Source: JAZKAR01 sp040389065
GTDB lineage: Bacteria > Pseudomonadota > Gammaproteobacteria > Burkholderiales > Casimicrobiaceae
Length of the DNA stretch: 64,000 bases
Direction: 5' to 3'
NCBI GenBank assembly: GCA_040389065.1
Contig: JAZKAR010000004.1
Span: 62,001-126,000, forward strand
Shown: piece by piece, positions 32,701 through 47,700 of the stretch
Position numbering within the stretch: position 1 is the stretch's first letter
Layout of the letters: every line of letters begins with the position of its first letter
Notes under the pieces: model-generated
The model's input: only the letters and a program-made list of their open reading frames with translations
What the model was told of the DNA's origin: nothing
Database searches by the model: none
Made by a program: the position numbers and the translations under genes

Positions 32701-35700
32701 TATTTTTTTAAACGAAGAAAGCCTCCAGCACACAATACATATTGCTCTACTACCTGAAGGCAACGATCGAGTAGCCTATGAAGTTTTCAGCGAAAGAGAA
32801 AAGAATGAGACGGCAGGCGAGTGTTTTTATGTGCATAGCCAAGGGGTGGCACGTTTTATCACAGAACAGCAGGCTCTACCTTCATTAGATATCTCCGCAT
32901 TGCAAAAGCGTATCACTGAGCATGTAGATATCAATGATTTCTATCGAGTGTTTGAAAATCAAGGCTTACATCAAGGTTCAGGTTATCGTGGTATTCACGC
33001 ATTAAATAGAGCGGTAACAGAGAATGGGCATGTTCGTGAAGTCTTGGCAGAATTGGTATTGCCTGAGTGTTTGGCGAAAGAGCTAAACCATAACGCTTAT
33101 GGCTTGCATCCATGTTTAGTAAATAGCGCTGTACAGGCAGCGTTGCTATTAGCGTTAGAGTATCAGACTGCTCCATTATTTGTCTTGCCGATTAGCTTAG
33201 AAAGCGTGCGTATTTTTCATCATACCAGCCCCAGCCACCTCTGGGCATGGATACGTCCTGCGGCAAATTTAGCAAGTTTAGCAAATGTAGAGCGTGAGGA
33301 GCTTAGCCGAGCAATCGATCTTGATTTATGCGATCACACGGGTGAAGTCCTGGTAAGGATGCATGGTTTGTTATTAAGCAGTGAGACATCCTGTTCATCC
33401 ACTTCAGATCAAGATTTTCCTGCAGCGATAAGTAAATCTGATGACACGCTAGTGTCGAGCGATAAAGACGTTCCGCAGATTCAAAAGGTTCAACATGGCG
33501 GGCGAGGAAGAACTTCTGCAATGCAGGGTTTTAGTACCGCTCAATGTCTACGCTGGACGTTGCTTGATGATTTGAGTGCAGTTCTAAAACTGCCTAAGAA
33601 CCAAATCGATGAAGATGTTAGTTTGGCCGATTATGGGATTGATTCCATTACCTTACAGCAGTTGGCGCGCCATTTAAGTCAGCATCTTGATTTGAGTTTG
33701 ACTCCAGCGTTGTTCTTTAGTTATTCAACTATTGATCAATTAGCTACCTATCTGCTCGGTGAACACGCTGAGCATATCGCTCATTTTTATGGTGAATCTA
33801 TAAAATCTCTTAATGAAGCGGGCCAGCCGAATGCTGAATCGCTGAGAAAATCGGCAGTATTCTCACATGTACGATTACCCTTGATCAGCAGAGGCTCAGG
33901 GCATTTAGGCCGACGTAGTAACTTTCAATCTGTGTCGGCGACTGAGGCTATTATTGCCCCCATTGCTATCATTGGTATGAGCGGGCGCTTTCCGCAAGCG
34001 CGAACAACCGAAGAAATGTGGCAGATTCTTGTTCGAGGCGAAAATGTGGTTACTGAAATTCCCAAAGAGCGTTGGGATTGGCAGACGTATTATGGGGATC
34101 CGCAAAAAGATAAAACCAACTGCAAATGGAGTGGTATTTTACCCGGAGTGGATGAGTTTGATCCCCTGTTTTTTGAGATCTCGCCGCGAGAAGCGGCACA
34201 GCTAGATCCACGCCAGCGTTTGTTATTACAGGAATCTTGGAACGCCTTAGAGGATGCAGCCTATGGCGAAGAGGCGCTACGCCATTCTAGGGTAGGTATG
34301 TTTGTAGGAGTGGAAGACGGAGATTTCCTCTTTAAGCAGGAGAGACCTAGCGTAACGTCAGCTCATAATGCCATTTTGGCCTCACGCTTAGCCTACTTTC
34401 TCGATCTACACGGCCCGGTAATGGCGATTAATACAGCATGTTCATCTGGGCTGGTAGCGGCACATCAGGCTTGCCAAAGCCTACGCCAAGGGGAGTGTGA
34501 TACAGCAATTGTTGCTGGCATTAATATTTTACTTGCCCCAGATTTTTATGTCGCCATGTCGCAAGCAGGCATGTTGTCAGAGGATGGCACATGTTACACC
34601 TTTGATAAACGTGCTAACGGAATAGTGCCAGGTGAGGCGGTGGTTGCCTTGGTTCTTAAACCTTTGGCACAAGCCGAGGCGGATGGCGATAGAATTCATG
34701 GAGTGATTCGCGGCAGCGGCATCAATTATGATGGCAAAACGAATGGTATTACTGCTCCCAGCGGTACAGCACAAGTTGCCTTGTTGAGAGACACCTACGC
34801 GCGGTATACGATTGAACCCAGTGAGATCAGTTACATGGTTGCACATGGCACAGGAACCAAATTGGGCGATCCGGTAGAAGTAAATGCGTTGAGAGAGGTG
34901 TTCGATGCCGCTTCTAATGCCGCCTCTTCATCTACGCAGCAGGGAGAAAAATATACCGAGGAGAAGCATAAGAGGAAAAAGGAAAGCGTAATCGCCTCAT
35001 CGTGTGCGTTGACGTCGACTAAAACCAATTTTGGTCATACGTTTGCAGCTTCTGGTTTGGTCAGCATCGTGTCACTCCTTCAGGCAATTCGCTACAAAAC
35101 GATTCCAGCAAGCTTGCATTGTGAAGAAGAAAACGACTATATCAATTGGAAGCAAAGTCCTTTTTATGTCAATAAAAAAACGAAACGTTGGGATTTAGGC
35201 TCAGGTCAAACAAAACGCGTGGGTGCAGTGAGTGCATTTGGTATTAGCGGTACGAATGCGCATATTGTGGTAGAGGAATATTTACCTGTTCATAATCAAC
35301 ATAACGATACCTATGATGATTCTCCCCAGGCACCTTATCATCTCATGGTCATATCGGGGAAAACAGCGGCTGCCCGCAAGCAGCGTGCCATCGATTTATT
35401 AGCGTGGCTAGAACAAGATGCCAACGGGGCTGATCTTGCATCCATTAGTAAAGTGTTGTTAATTGGGCGTCATCATTTCGCTTGCCGAGCAGCCATGATC
35501 GTAGCCGATAAGCCCAGCTTTATTGTTCAGCTTGAAGCGCTACGCGATCAACAACAACATCCGCAACTTTATACTGCTGAGGTGTTACGCGAGTTCCATG
35601 AGCAGGCAACGTTGCACAGTTATGGTCAAACAGTATTACAGCAATGCGCCGATGGGCATCTTGCTCCTCATGCTTACCAAGAATCTTTAAGTACCTTAGC

Positions 35701-38700
35701 GAATTTATATGGTCAGGGCTATACCTTAACGTGGTCACTCCTTTTTAGTACAGAACATCAGGCGATCCGCGGTTACAAAAAATCATCAATACCGCTTCAT
35801 TTGCCAACGTATCCTTTTGCCAGGCAGCGGTTTGCGCTAGATTCTTCTTCTAGCAGGTTGTCTCGCGTTTCCTATTTTCATGCAACCAAGCATCTGCATC
35901 CCTTATTACACCAAAATACTTCTACCTTGCAGGTACAACAATTCACCTCTCGCTTTAATGGCGATGAGTTTTTCTTTAATGAACATCATGTTAAAGATCA
36001 CAAAATAATGCCTGCTGTGGCAATGCTTGAAATGGTGCGTGTGGCAGTGAAAGAGGCTGCATTTGTAGATGACGATGCAGGATTAGAATTTTATGATGTA
36101 ACGTGGGTGCAGCCGATTGTAGGCGATCAAGTGCAAACAGTTACAGTGTCACTGTATCCCGAATCCAATGGGTTGTCTTATGAATTGCATACTCCAGCGT
36201 TAGAAAAAGATAAAGCATCGGTGCTAAGCGCCTATGGTCATGTGCGCGCCCTGGCAGCTAAATCGCTACCTGTTATCGACTTAGCTGCGTTGCAAGATCG
36301 AATGAAGGTACGCTTGATAGAGCCAGCCGCCTTTTATGCTTTACTAGCAGATAAAGGGCTGGTGCTGGGAGAAAGCTTTCAAGGAATCAAAGCGCTTTAT
36401 CAAAGTGATAATAAAGGTAATCATAGTGAGCAGCGCGAGAGCTTGGCTCATATTATCCTGCCTGAATCGTTGCGTGCTGAACACTCAGCGTATGGTTTGC
36501 ATCCTTGTTTGCTTGATTCCGCGCAGCAGGCATTATTTTCACTGCAACCGTTAGATAGTCATAGCCCCTTAGCGGTACCGTTTGGTTTGGCGCAGTTGCG
36601 TGTTGAGGGTTCTTGCCCCACAGAGGTATGGGCTTGGGTGCGATCTTCAGCCAATCAAGGTTCTAACCCTGAAGTACATTCTGCTGATATCGATGTAATT
36701 GATGCTAAAGGACAAGTATGGCTTGAATACCGTGGGCTAGAAACGCGTGTGATGCGTGATATTCAACCGCGTGTGTCTGTAAGTGAAATTGAGTCAGTTA
36801 GCACGTTGCTATGTGTGGGAGTATGGAACGATGCGCCATTATCTGCATCCAAATCGTATGCGGCTGAAGAAGCCCGAATTCAGCAGGTATTCTTGTGGGG
36901 ATTAGATGGGTTGCGCGAACCGCTTCTAGCCTACACGTTAGAAAAGCAGTCAGAAAGGCAAGTCGAGTGCTTAGCTTGGGATGCCCACGCCCTTGCCGAG
37001 TCTGTTCAACAGGCAGCTGTACGGGTATTTGAGCATATTAAAACGCGACTAACCCACTCTCTAAAAGATCCTTTAGTTATCCAAATTGTTGTGCCATACG
37101 GCGAAGCGCTTTCTTCTACTTTAATGATGACAGCCTTGTCGAGTTTATTACGTACAACCTTGCTAGAATACCCTGAATGTTTGGGGCAGCTGATAGCGGT
37201 TGATCCGACCATTGATGCGGCAAGCTTGCATACTTGCTTGATAGAGAACCAGCAAGACCCTCAATCTATACAGATTCGCTATCTTGCTGGTAAACGTCAG
37301 GTCTTGGGCCTTGAAGAACATCAAGTATTAGACACTTCGACAATTCAATCTTTGGCAGCGATAAAAACCACACAAGCCAATCAAACCACCCAAGAGACAC
37401 CCTGGAAAAGCCAAGGCGTGTATCTAATTACTGGCGGAGCTGGCGGCTTAGGCTTAGTTGTTGCAAAAGCGATTGCCGAGCGCACTGAACAAGTTACATT
37501 GGTATTAACCGGGCGCTCACACGTGACAGCTGCAAAAGAACTGGCGTTTGATACGCTAAGGGAGCTTGGAGCTACGGTTGATTATCGAGCTGCAGATGTC
37601 TGCGACAAAGCTGCTGTAAATGCGTTGATTGAATTACTGCTATCGACCTACGGCAAGCTTAATGGGGTCATTCATAGTGCTGGCATTATCGAAGATAACT
37701 TGATTATTAATAAAAACAAAGCGTCTTTTGAGCGCGTACTAATGCCTAAACTTCAGGGCACGGTATACCTAGATGAAGCCACGCGAGAATGTGATCTGGA
37801 TTACTTTATTTTGTTCTCATCTCTTGCCGGTGTTACAGGTAATCCGGGTCAAGCCGACTACGCAACAGCCAATGCATTTATGGATCGCTATGCCGCCTAT
37901 CGCCAGGGATTAGTTGAACAAGGGCAGCGCCAGGGGGATACGGTTGCTATCAACTGGCCCTTATGGAAAGAAGGCGGTATGCAGGTGAGTGAAGCCAGTG
38001 AGGCGTTACTGCATCAGCGCTATGGTATGACACCGCTAACAACAGAGGCAGGGCTTGCTGCATTACATGTGGCTTTATCCAGCGCTAGCCATTCTAACGC
38101 CGCGCCTGTTACGTCTGTTACCCAATATGTTGTACTGGCTGGCAAGCTAAGCAAAATACGAGAGCGCATTCTCAATACCATGATCAAAATGGTACCCAGC
38201 CCTGTACATAGTCAACTGGCTGAGGTTCAAGTTGCCTCGGTAAATACAAATACTGCCAACATCTTGCGTGATGATAGCCGTACAAAGGGTGCACTGATCG
38301 ATAAGGTGCGACAAACACTGTTTAGGCTGCTATCCGAATCGTTAAAAATTCCTGAACAAGAGTTAGATGGCGATGAAGAAATGAGCCAGTATGGTGCTGA
38401 TTCAGTAACGATGGTTGAACTGACTAATATTCTTAATCGCTCGTATGGTTTAGCATTAACGCCTACAATGTTTTTTGAATATCCAACACTTGATAAGCTG
38501 GTCGATTACTTCGTTACCGAGCATGCGGCAGCATTTGAGCCAGCAGCAAAATCAACAGCGCCTAACACTATTAACCCTCTTCCACCCGCATCCTTTTCTG
38601 CATCGCTTCCTACATCTCTACCAACTGTAATTCAGCCTCGAACTATTGCAAGAACGCCACGTTTTGCAGTGGCATCTTCCAGCGAGGCGACAGCCGCCTC

Positions 38701-41700
38701 AAAGAGTACATTGCCCATTGCCATTATAGGGATAAGCGGTCGTTTTCCAGAAGCACCTGATTTAGAGTGCTTTTGGAATAATCTTGCAGCAGGCAAAGAT
38801 TGTATTACAGAAATTCCTAAAGATCGGTGGGATTGGCAGGCAATATCTGGTGATCCGCGCAGCGATAGCAATGTAACCAATATTAAATGGGGCGGCTTTA
38901 TCGAAGGGCTAGCAGATTTTGATTCGTTATTCTTTTCTATTTCACCGCAAGAAGCGTTGTTGATGGATCCTCAGCAGCGATTATTGCTGACGTATGCATG
39001 GCTGGCGATTGAAGATGCAGGGTATGCTCCAGAGCGCCTTTCTGGCTCTCAAACTGCCGTCTTTATTGGTACTCAAAATCAGGGGTATTATGATCGCTTG
39101 AAACAAGCAGGTGTACCTGTGCACGCGTACACAAATTCCTCGAATTGTCCCTCAGTTGGCCCTAACCGATTGAGTTTTATGCTGAATTTGCATGGCCCCA
39201 GTGAGCCGATAGAAACAGCATGCTCAAGCACGTTAGTCGCCATCAATCGTGCTGTTCATGCTATTCGCAATGGGCATTGCACACAGGCGATTGTGGGAGG
39301 AATTAACACGCTGGTATCACCAGAAGCGCACATCAGTTTCTCTAAGGCGGCTATGTTGGCAGACGATGGTCGCTGCAAGACGTTTTCTGATCAGGCCAAT
39401 GGCTATGTGCGTGCAGATGGAGTGGGGATGTTTTTCCTCAAACCACTTGATAAAGCTGAGGCCGATGGCGATCACATTTACGGTGTTATTCTGGGCAGTG
39501 CAGAAAATCATGGCGGTAAAGCCAATTCATTAACAGCCCCCAACCCGGTTGCTCAAGCAGAAGTCATAAAAGCTGCACACCATGATGCGGGTATTGATCC
39601 GCGTACCGTGAGTTATCTTGAGGCCCATGGTACTGGCACTGCTCTAGGTGATCCGGTTGAAATTCAAGGGTTGAAAAGTGCGTTTAAAGCTTTGTATCAC
39701 GAAACTGGTGCAGCTGAGGTTAGTACGGCGCACTGCGGTTTAGGCTCGGTTAAATCTAATATAGGGCATGCTGAAGTGGCAGCAGGTGCAGCGGGTTTAA
39801 TCAAGGTGTTATTGCAAATGCGATACCGCACATTGGTAAAAACCTTACATTGTGAAACGATAAATCCGTACATTGATCTTAAAAATAGCCCTTTTTACGT
39901 ATTACAGGAAAAGCGTGAGTGGAAAGCGTTAGCGGACGAGAGGGGAAATACACTTCCTCGCCGAGCAGGTATCAGTTCATTTAGTTTTGGTGGTTCCAAT
40001 GCTCATGTGATTATTCAAGAGTATGTGCCGAGCGTGGTTCAACAAGCTAAGCTTAATCAGCAGCAACAGGTATTAGACAATCAAATAGACCCTATTCTTA
40101 TCGTGCTATCAGCCAAGAGTGAGGCTCAATTACTGCACCGTACTCAGCAGTTGGCAGAGTATGTTGAGAACCATCAGGCAAACCTAAACCAAGCCCAATT
40201 GCGTCGTTTAGCTTATACCTTACAGGTAGGCCGGGAAGCGATGGAAGAACGGCTGGCTTTCATCGTTCAAAATGTTGAAGAATTGCAATCTAAACTGCAT
40301 GCTATTTTGAACAGCAAAATCAGCGATAAAACTAGCGCTGAAATAAATGTTACAAAAAAAATTGAAAATGTATATCAAAGCCACGGTAAACGTCATCAAG
40401 AAATAGTGTCGTGGTTTACTGGTGATGAAGCATTACAAGAGGCTATCGTAAAATGGATGGAGCGCGGCAACTATCACACATTACTCAATGCATGGGTCAA
40501 GGGCCTAGAGATTGATTGGCAACTTTTATATCAAGACATTGTTCCTCAAAAACTTAGTTTGCCGACTTACCCATTTGCTAGGAAGCCTCATTGGCCAGTG
40601 GTTGATGCTTTATCCGCTGCGAAGTCAGCTAATTCTACACAGAGATTGCCAGCACTAAACGCACTAAATGCACCAACCTTATTACATCCCTTATTACATC
40701 AAAATACGTCTACTTTGCAGGTACAGCAATTCACCTCCCGCTTTAGTGGTCAGGAGTTTTTCTTTAACGACCATCATGTTAAATCTCATAAAGTAATGCC
40801 AGCAGTGGCAACCATTGAGATGGTGCGTGCTGCGGTGAAAGAAGCTGAATTCGCAGAAGATGCGGTCGGATTAGAACTTTATGATGTGATGTGGGTACAG
40901 CCAATTATAGGAGATGAAGGGCAAACGGTAACCGTGTCGTTATCTCCCACATCCGATACCTTAGATATCTTAACTTACGAGCTGCATACTCCTTCCCTTA
41001 AAGAAGATGGAGCAGCTGTGTTGAACACCTATGGTCATATTCGTGCGCTAACAGCTCCATTGTTACCGATGATTGATTTGGTGGCTTTACAAACACGAAT
41101 AACGACACCCTTCATGGAGGCTGCTTCATTTTATGGGATGCTAGCTGAGAAGGGGCTAACACTGGGCATAGGTTTTCAGGGAATTAAATCGCTTTATCGA
41201 AGTGATGATCAAAACCATCGCGAAGGTTTGGTGCATATTATCTTGCCAGAGTCATTACGTGCCGCACAATCTGCCTATGATTTGCATCCTTGTTTGATTG
41301 ATTCAGCCCAACAAGCCATGATAGCTCTGCAACCTTTAGATAAAGATGCTCCTTTAGCTATACCGTTTGGTGTAGCCCAGTTACGCATCTGGGGTTCTTG
41401 CCCAACAGAAGTGTGGGCATGGGTGCGACCTTCCGTAAATCACAGTTCAAGCACTGCCATACAGTTTGCTGATATTGACATCATCGATACCAACGGGCAA
41501 GTATGGGTTGAATACCGCGGCTTAAAAACGCGAGTGGTGCACGAAATTCAAGCACCTATATCTAAAAGCGGAGCTAAGCTTGAAGCCACGGCAATAAGCA
41601 TCTTACTGTGTACGCCGATATGGAAAAATGCGCCGTTACCTCAATCCGATATATATACTGCTACACATAGTGTAGAGAGCAGAATCCCGCAGGTATTTTT

Positions 41701-44700
41701 ATGGGGGCTAGACGCGTTGCTTGAACCGTTGCAATCCTACGATACCCAAAGACAAATACATAGCTTAGCCTGGAATGAGCATGCACTAGCCGATTCGATT
41801 CAACGCGCTGCCGTGCATTTATTCGACACTATTAAAACGCAGCTGGCTCATCAAAAAGAATCGTTAGTGGTGCAAGTCATCGTGCCACACCTCGATTCAA
41901 CTGCATCATTGATGCCAGCTTTATCAGCGTTATTACAAACAATTCAGATGGAGCACCCTACCTTTTTAGGGCAGATGATTGCGGTAGACCCGGCCATTGA
42001 TGCAGCAAGCTTGCACACCTGTTTAATAGAAAACCAAATAGAAAATCAGCGCGATGCTCAACCCACACAGATTCGCTATGTAAGAGGTCAACGTCAGACT
42101 CTAAGCCTCGAAGAGCGCCAAGTGTTAGATACGTTGGCAGCGATAGAGCTAACACAAGCGGCACTTTGGAAAAATCAAGGAGTGTATCTAATAACTGGCG
42201 GAGCCGGTGGCTTAGGCTTGATTATTGCGAAGGCAATTGCCGAGCATACTGATAAGGTGACGTTGGTATTAACCGGTCGTTCGCAGATCACTCCCGCCAA
42301 AGAGCAAGTATTTGAGGCTTTAAGGCAGTTTGGGGCTACTGTTGATTATCGACGTGTAGATGTTTGCGACAAAGCAGGCGTGAATGCATTGATTTCTTCT
42401 ATTCTATCGACGCATGGCGAGCTTAACGGGGTCATTCATAGCGCAGGAATTATTGATGATGGCTTGATCATTAATAAAAACAAAACATCATTCGAACGGG
42501 TGTTGGCACCTAAACTTCAAGGTACGGTTTGCCTGGATGAAGCTACGCGAGGATGCGATCTTGATTACTTTATTTTGTTTTCGTCTCTTGCAGGCGTAAC
42601 AGGCAACGCGGGCCAGGTTGATTACGCGACAGCGAATGCATTTATGGATCGTTATGCGGCGTATCGTCAGGGCTTAGTTGAGCAAGGGCAGCGCCAGGGG
42701 TATACAGTTTCCATTAACTGGCCCTTATGGAAAGAGGGCGGTATGCATGTGAGTGAAGCTAGTGAAGCGTTAATGTATCAGCGTTATGGCATGACTCCGT
42801 TGACAACACAGGCCGGCCTTGCTGCGTTACATCTGGTTTTATCATCAAACGCTAACAACGTGCCTGCTACGCAAGTTATTGTGCTTTCTGGTAAGGCAAG
42901 CACAATGCGTGAACGCATTATCAATGCATTGCCACCAAAACTTCCTTCTCAAATGTTTAGTGCTGAAACGAACGCGGTGAATCTGGTAAATACAAGCGTT
43001 GCCGATGCGGTAACTGCTATAGGCACTGTTAGCACTGTTGGTACTATTGCCACTATTAGTGCTGTTCGTGAAGCTAGCCATACATCGTTTACACTCATCG
43101 ATAACGTACGGCAACAGTTGTTTAAACTGGTATCGCAATCCCTAAAAATTCCTGAGCAAGAGTTAGATGGCAATAAAGAACTAAGCCAGTATGGAGCAGA
43201 TTCTTTAGGTATGGTAGAGCTAACAAATGTCCTTAATCGCTCCTACGGATTGTCATTGGCACCTACCATATTTTTTGAGTACCCAACGCTAGATGGGTTG
43301 GTACAACACCTTGTTAACGAGCATGCAGCAATATTTGAGCCGGTAGTGCAAGCGGCAAGATCAATCGGGTCTTCACCCAACGCTAACGTTAATCATGGGT
43401 CTAAGCCTAACTCCGATCTTAGCCCTCAGCCTTCGGTTATATCTAGTCAATCGCGTCGATCGCGTTTTTCAGCGGTATCTTCTCTTCAAGAAACTGCTAT
43501 CGGTCAGGGTGAATTTCCGGGTGAATTACCCATTGCTATTGTAGGTATGAGTGGTCGCTTTCCTGAGGCGCCTGATCTAAATAGCTTTTGGCAAAATCTA
43601 AAAGAAGGCAAAGATTGCATCACAGAAATTCCAAAAGATCGGTGGGATTGGCAGGCGATCTATGGTGACCCTCATAGCGATAGCAATGTTACCAATATCA
43701 AATGGGGCGGCTTTATTGAAGGCATAGCAGACTTTGATTCTCTATTCTTTTCTATTTCGCCGCAAGAAGCGTTGTTGATGGATCCTCAGCAGCGGTTATT
43801 GCTGACCTATGCTTGGCTGGCGATTGAAGATGCGGGTTACGCCCCTAAGCACCTTTCTGGTACCCAAACAGCCGTTTTTGTTGGTACTCAAAATCAGGGC
43901 TATTATGATCACTTGAAACAGGCGGGTGTACCCGTGCACGCGTACACGAACTCCTCCAATTGCCCATCGGTTGGCCCTAACCGATTGAGTTTTCTGCTGA
44001 ACTTGCATGGCCCTAGTGAACCTATAGAAACAGCATGCTCGAGTACACTGGTAGCGATCAATCGTGCAGTACATGCTATTCGCAATGGGCATTGCACGCA
44101 GGCGATTGTGGGTGGCATTAATACATTGGTATCACCTGAGGCACATATTAGTTTCTCTAAAGCGGGAATGTTGGCAGACGATGGCCGCTGTAAGACGTTT
44201 TCGGATCAAGCCAATGGCTATGTACGCTCAGATGGTGTAGGGATGTTTTTTCTTAAACCTCTTGATAAAGCTGAAGCAGATGGCGATCACATTTACGGTG
44301 TTATTCTAGGCAGCGCAGAAAATCATGGCGGTAAAGCCAATTCATTGACGGCGCCTAACCCCATGGCCCAAGCAGAAGTCATAAAAGCTGCGCATCGCGA
44401 TGCGGGTATTAATCCGCGTACCGTTAGTTATATTGAGGCCCATGGTACTGGCACTGCGCTGGGTGATCCGGTTGAAATTCAAGGGTTAAAAAGTGCATTT
44501 AAAGCGTTGTATCAAGAAACGGGAGCGTCGCAGGTCGATGCAGTTCATTGCGGTTTAGGCTCGGTTAAATCCAATATAGGGCATGCAGAAATAGCAGCAG
44601 GTGCAGCGGGTTTAATTAAAGTGTTACTGCAAATGCGCTACCGTACATTGGTAAAGACCTTACACTGTGAAACGGTGAATCCTTATATTGATTTAAAAAA

Positions 44701-47700
44701 CAGCCCTTTTTACTTATTACAGGAAAAGCGTGAATGGGAGGCGTTAGTAGATGAGAGCGGCAATACGCTTCCTCGCCGAGCAGGTATCAGTTCGTTTAGT
44801 TTTGGCGGCTCCAATGCCCATGTGATCGTGCAAGAGTATGTTCCAAGCCATGCACATCAAGCCAAGCTTAACCAGCAGCAACAGGTTTTAAACAATGATC
44901 CGGTTCTCATCGTGCTATCGGCTAAGAGTGAAACCCAGTTAATACGCTACGCCCAGCAGCTGGCTGAATATGTGGAGAATCATCAGGCACACCTAAATCA
45001 TGCCCAATTGCGTCGTTTAGCCTACACTTTGCAAGTAGGCCGTGAGGCAATGGAAGAGCGATTGGCCTTCGTCGTGCAAACTGTTGAAGAATTCCAAACG
45101 AAGCTAAATGCGGTTGTGAGCGATAACATCAGTGGTAAAAAAACAGTAGAAAATGTTTATCGAGGGCAGATTAAACATTATCAAGAAACGTTATCCTCAT
45201 TTACGGGCGATGAAGAACTGCAAGAAGCTATCGTAAAGTGGATGGAGCGCGGCAAATACCATAAATTATTAAATTTATGGGTTAAGGGTCTAGAGCTAGA
45301 TTGGCAACAGTTATATCAAGGTGACTTGCCTCAAAAAATCAGTTTGCCAACGTATCCTTTTGCAAAAAGACATCATTGGCCACAGATAAATGTATCTGCT
45401 GCTTTAGGAGCTCATACAAATCCGTTAGTACAACCCAATATTTTACATCCTTTATTACATCAAAATACCTCAGATTTTCATCGGCAAAAATTTAGCTCTG
45501 TGTTTACTGGTAAGGAATTATTTTTTGAAGATCATAAAGTAAACGACCAGAAAGTATTTCCTGGGGTGGCCTATTTAGAAATGGCTCTTGCAGGATTTTT
45601 ACGCGCTCAAGGCTCAAAGAAATTTCAGGCAACCAAATTCTACAATGTGGTGTGGCAACAGCCGTTGATTGCGGGTGATACCCATTCTTTCGTTCATCTT
45701 GGACTAGACCGTGAGGGAAGTACTGTTAAGGTTGATATATTTACTGAGGTCGACAGTAAATTGGGCCAACCGGTAACCAAGCAAGTGTTTTGTCATGGCA
45801 AAGCGATGTTATCAACTGCCACTGATATAGCTTCCTTAGAGTTATCTGTGTTACAAGCTCGAATCTTGCAATCTATCCACCCTGAAGAGTTGTATACCGC
45901 GTATGCGCAACGAGGCTTACGTTATGGGCCTAGTCATAAAGGAATTCGTGCATTATGGCGTACTGTAGCGGCAGATGGGCGGCAAGAAGTATTGGCTGAA
46001 TTAGCATTGCCACAGTTTTTAATGCATGAATTTAAGCATTATTATCTGCATCCGAGTTTGCTCGATAGCGCCTTACAAGCCAGCCTTGCGCTCGCTGATA
46101 ATATGAGTGAAGCGCCTTTGGCCTTGCCTTTTGTTCTAGAAGAAATGCATGTGCTAAGGCCTTGTTCTGCTAAGCTTTGGGTTTGGTTACGTCCTTCTTT
46201 AGATAAGCATTCTGATTCAAAGGTACAAAAAATAGATTTGGATGTATGTAATGAAGAAGGGGAAATTTGTGTACAACTGCGTGGATTTACAGCTCGCGTT
46301 GTTGGTCATAAATTTACACAATTGAGTACTACCCCCTCCCATAAAAAATTAAGTACCGTGTTATGGCAGCCAGTATGGCAACCAAAAGCACACTCTTTCT
46401 CAGTACCTTCTCGTTCATCGTTAACATTTAGTGCCCAGCACATTTTTGTTTGTGGAAGAGACGCCTCAACCCTAGAGCAATTAAAAAAATCAATGTTGCT
46501 AGAAGGTTATGCGTCCCTTAGCAGTTGCATGATTGATATTGCTAGTGTAGCAATAAGCGTTCAGAAGGCTGCTCTTGAACTTCTGAGTACACTCCAATCG
46601 CTGCTAGCTAACCCTTCTAACATGCCTTATTTAGTGCAAGTAGTGGTGCTGGATGAGGATAGGATGAATATGGGCGCTGTAAGCTTGGCAAGTGCATTAA
46701 TAGGGTTGCTTCGCTCTTGCCACCAAGAGGAACCAACGATGTATGGGCAGCTTATTGAGGTCAGCGAAAACATTGAAGCAACTGCGCTTAAGAGCATTTT
46801 ATTCGCCGATAAAGCGCAACCTGAAGATAAGCATATGCGTTACGTTAATGGCGAGCGCCTTATTTTAAGCTTAGAAGAAAGTGTAGAGATCGAGCCAGAG
46901 CAAAGTGAGTATGTAATCAAAGGGCATTTGCCATGGAGAAATAAAGGGGTATATCTGCTTACAGGCGGTACCGGTGGATTAGGTCTGCTCTTTGCTAAGA
47001 CCATTGCGCAACACTCGAATGAAGTTACTTTAATCTTGTGTGGGTGTTCACCGCTCAATGAAAAAAAACGTGAAGCACTTACAGATATTCAAAAAATAAC
47101 TGCAGGTGTTAGCTACCATGAAGTTGATGTAGGCGATGCCGTGGCGGTAGGCCATTTGGTTGATCAAGTAATACGCGAGTATGGTCAGTTAAATGGGGTG
47201 CTTCACTGTGCTGGTATCATTGAAGATAATTGGTTGGCAAACAAAAATCCGCAGTCTTTTGCACGTGTTTTGAACCCCAAACTTCAAGGAACAATGAATC
47301 TTGATCTGGCGACACAACAGGTTGATCTGGATTATTTTATTTTATTTTCATCGATTGTTGGGTTAAGAGGAAATAGTGGTCAATCCGACTACGCGACCGG
47401 TAACGCTTTTATGGATAGATATGCTCACTACAGAAACGAATTAAAACAAAAAGGGCAACGTAGGGGGCACAGTATTTCTATCAACTGGCCGCTCTGGGCT
47501 GAAGGTGGCATGAAAGTTGATTCGGCAATCGAAGCAGTCATGGAGCAGAAATTTGGTCTTGTTCCTTTAAACACCGAGAGCGGCATGCTTGCGTTTTATA
47601 AGGCATTATCTCTTAACGTTACGCAAATACTTGTGAGCCAAGGATATCTTAACCGCATGAGGAAGGCAATTCAGGAAATAACAAGGCTTTCTCCTGTTAA

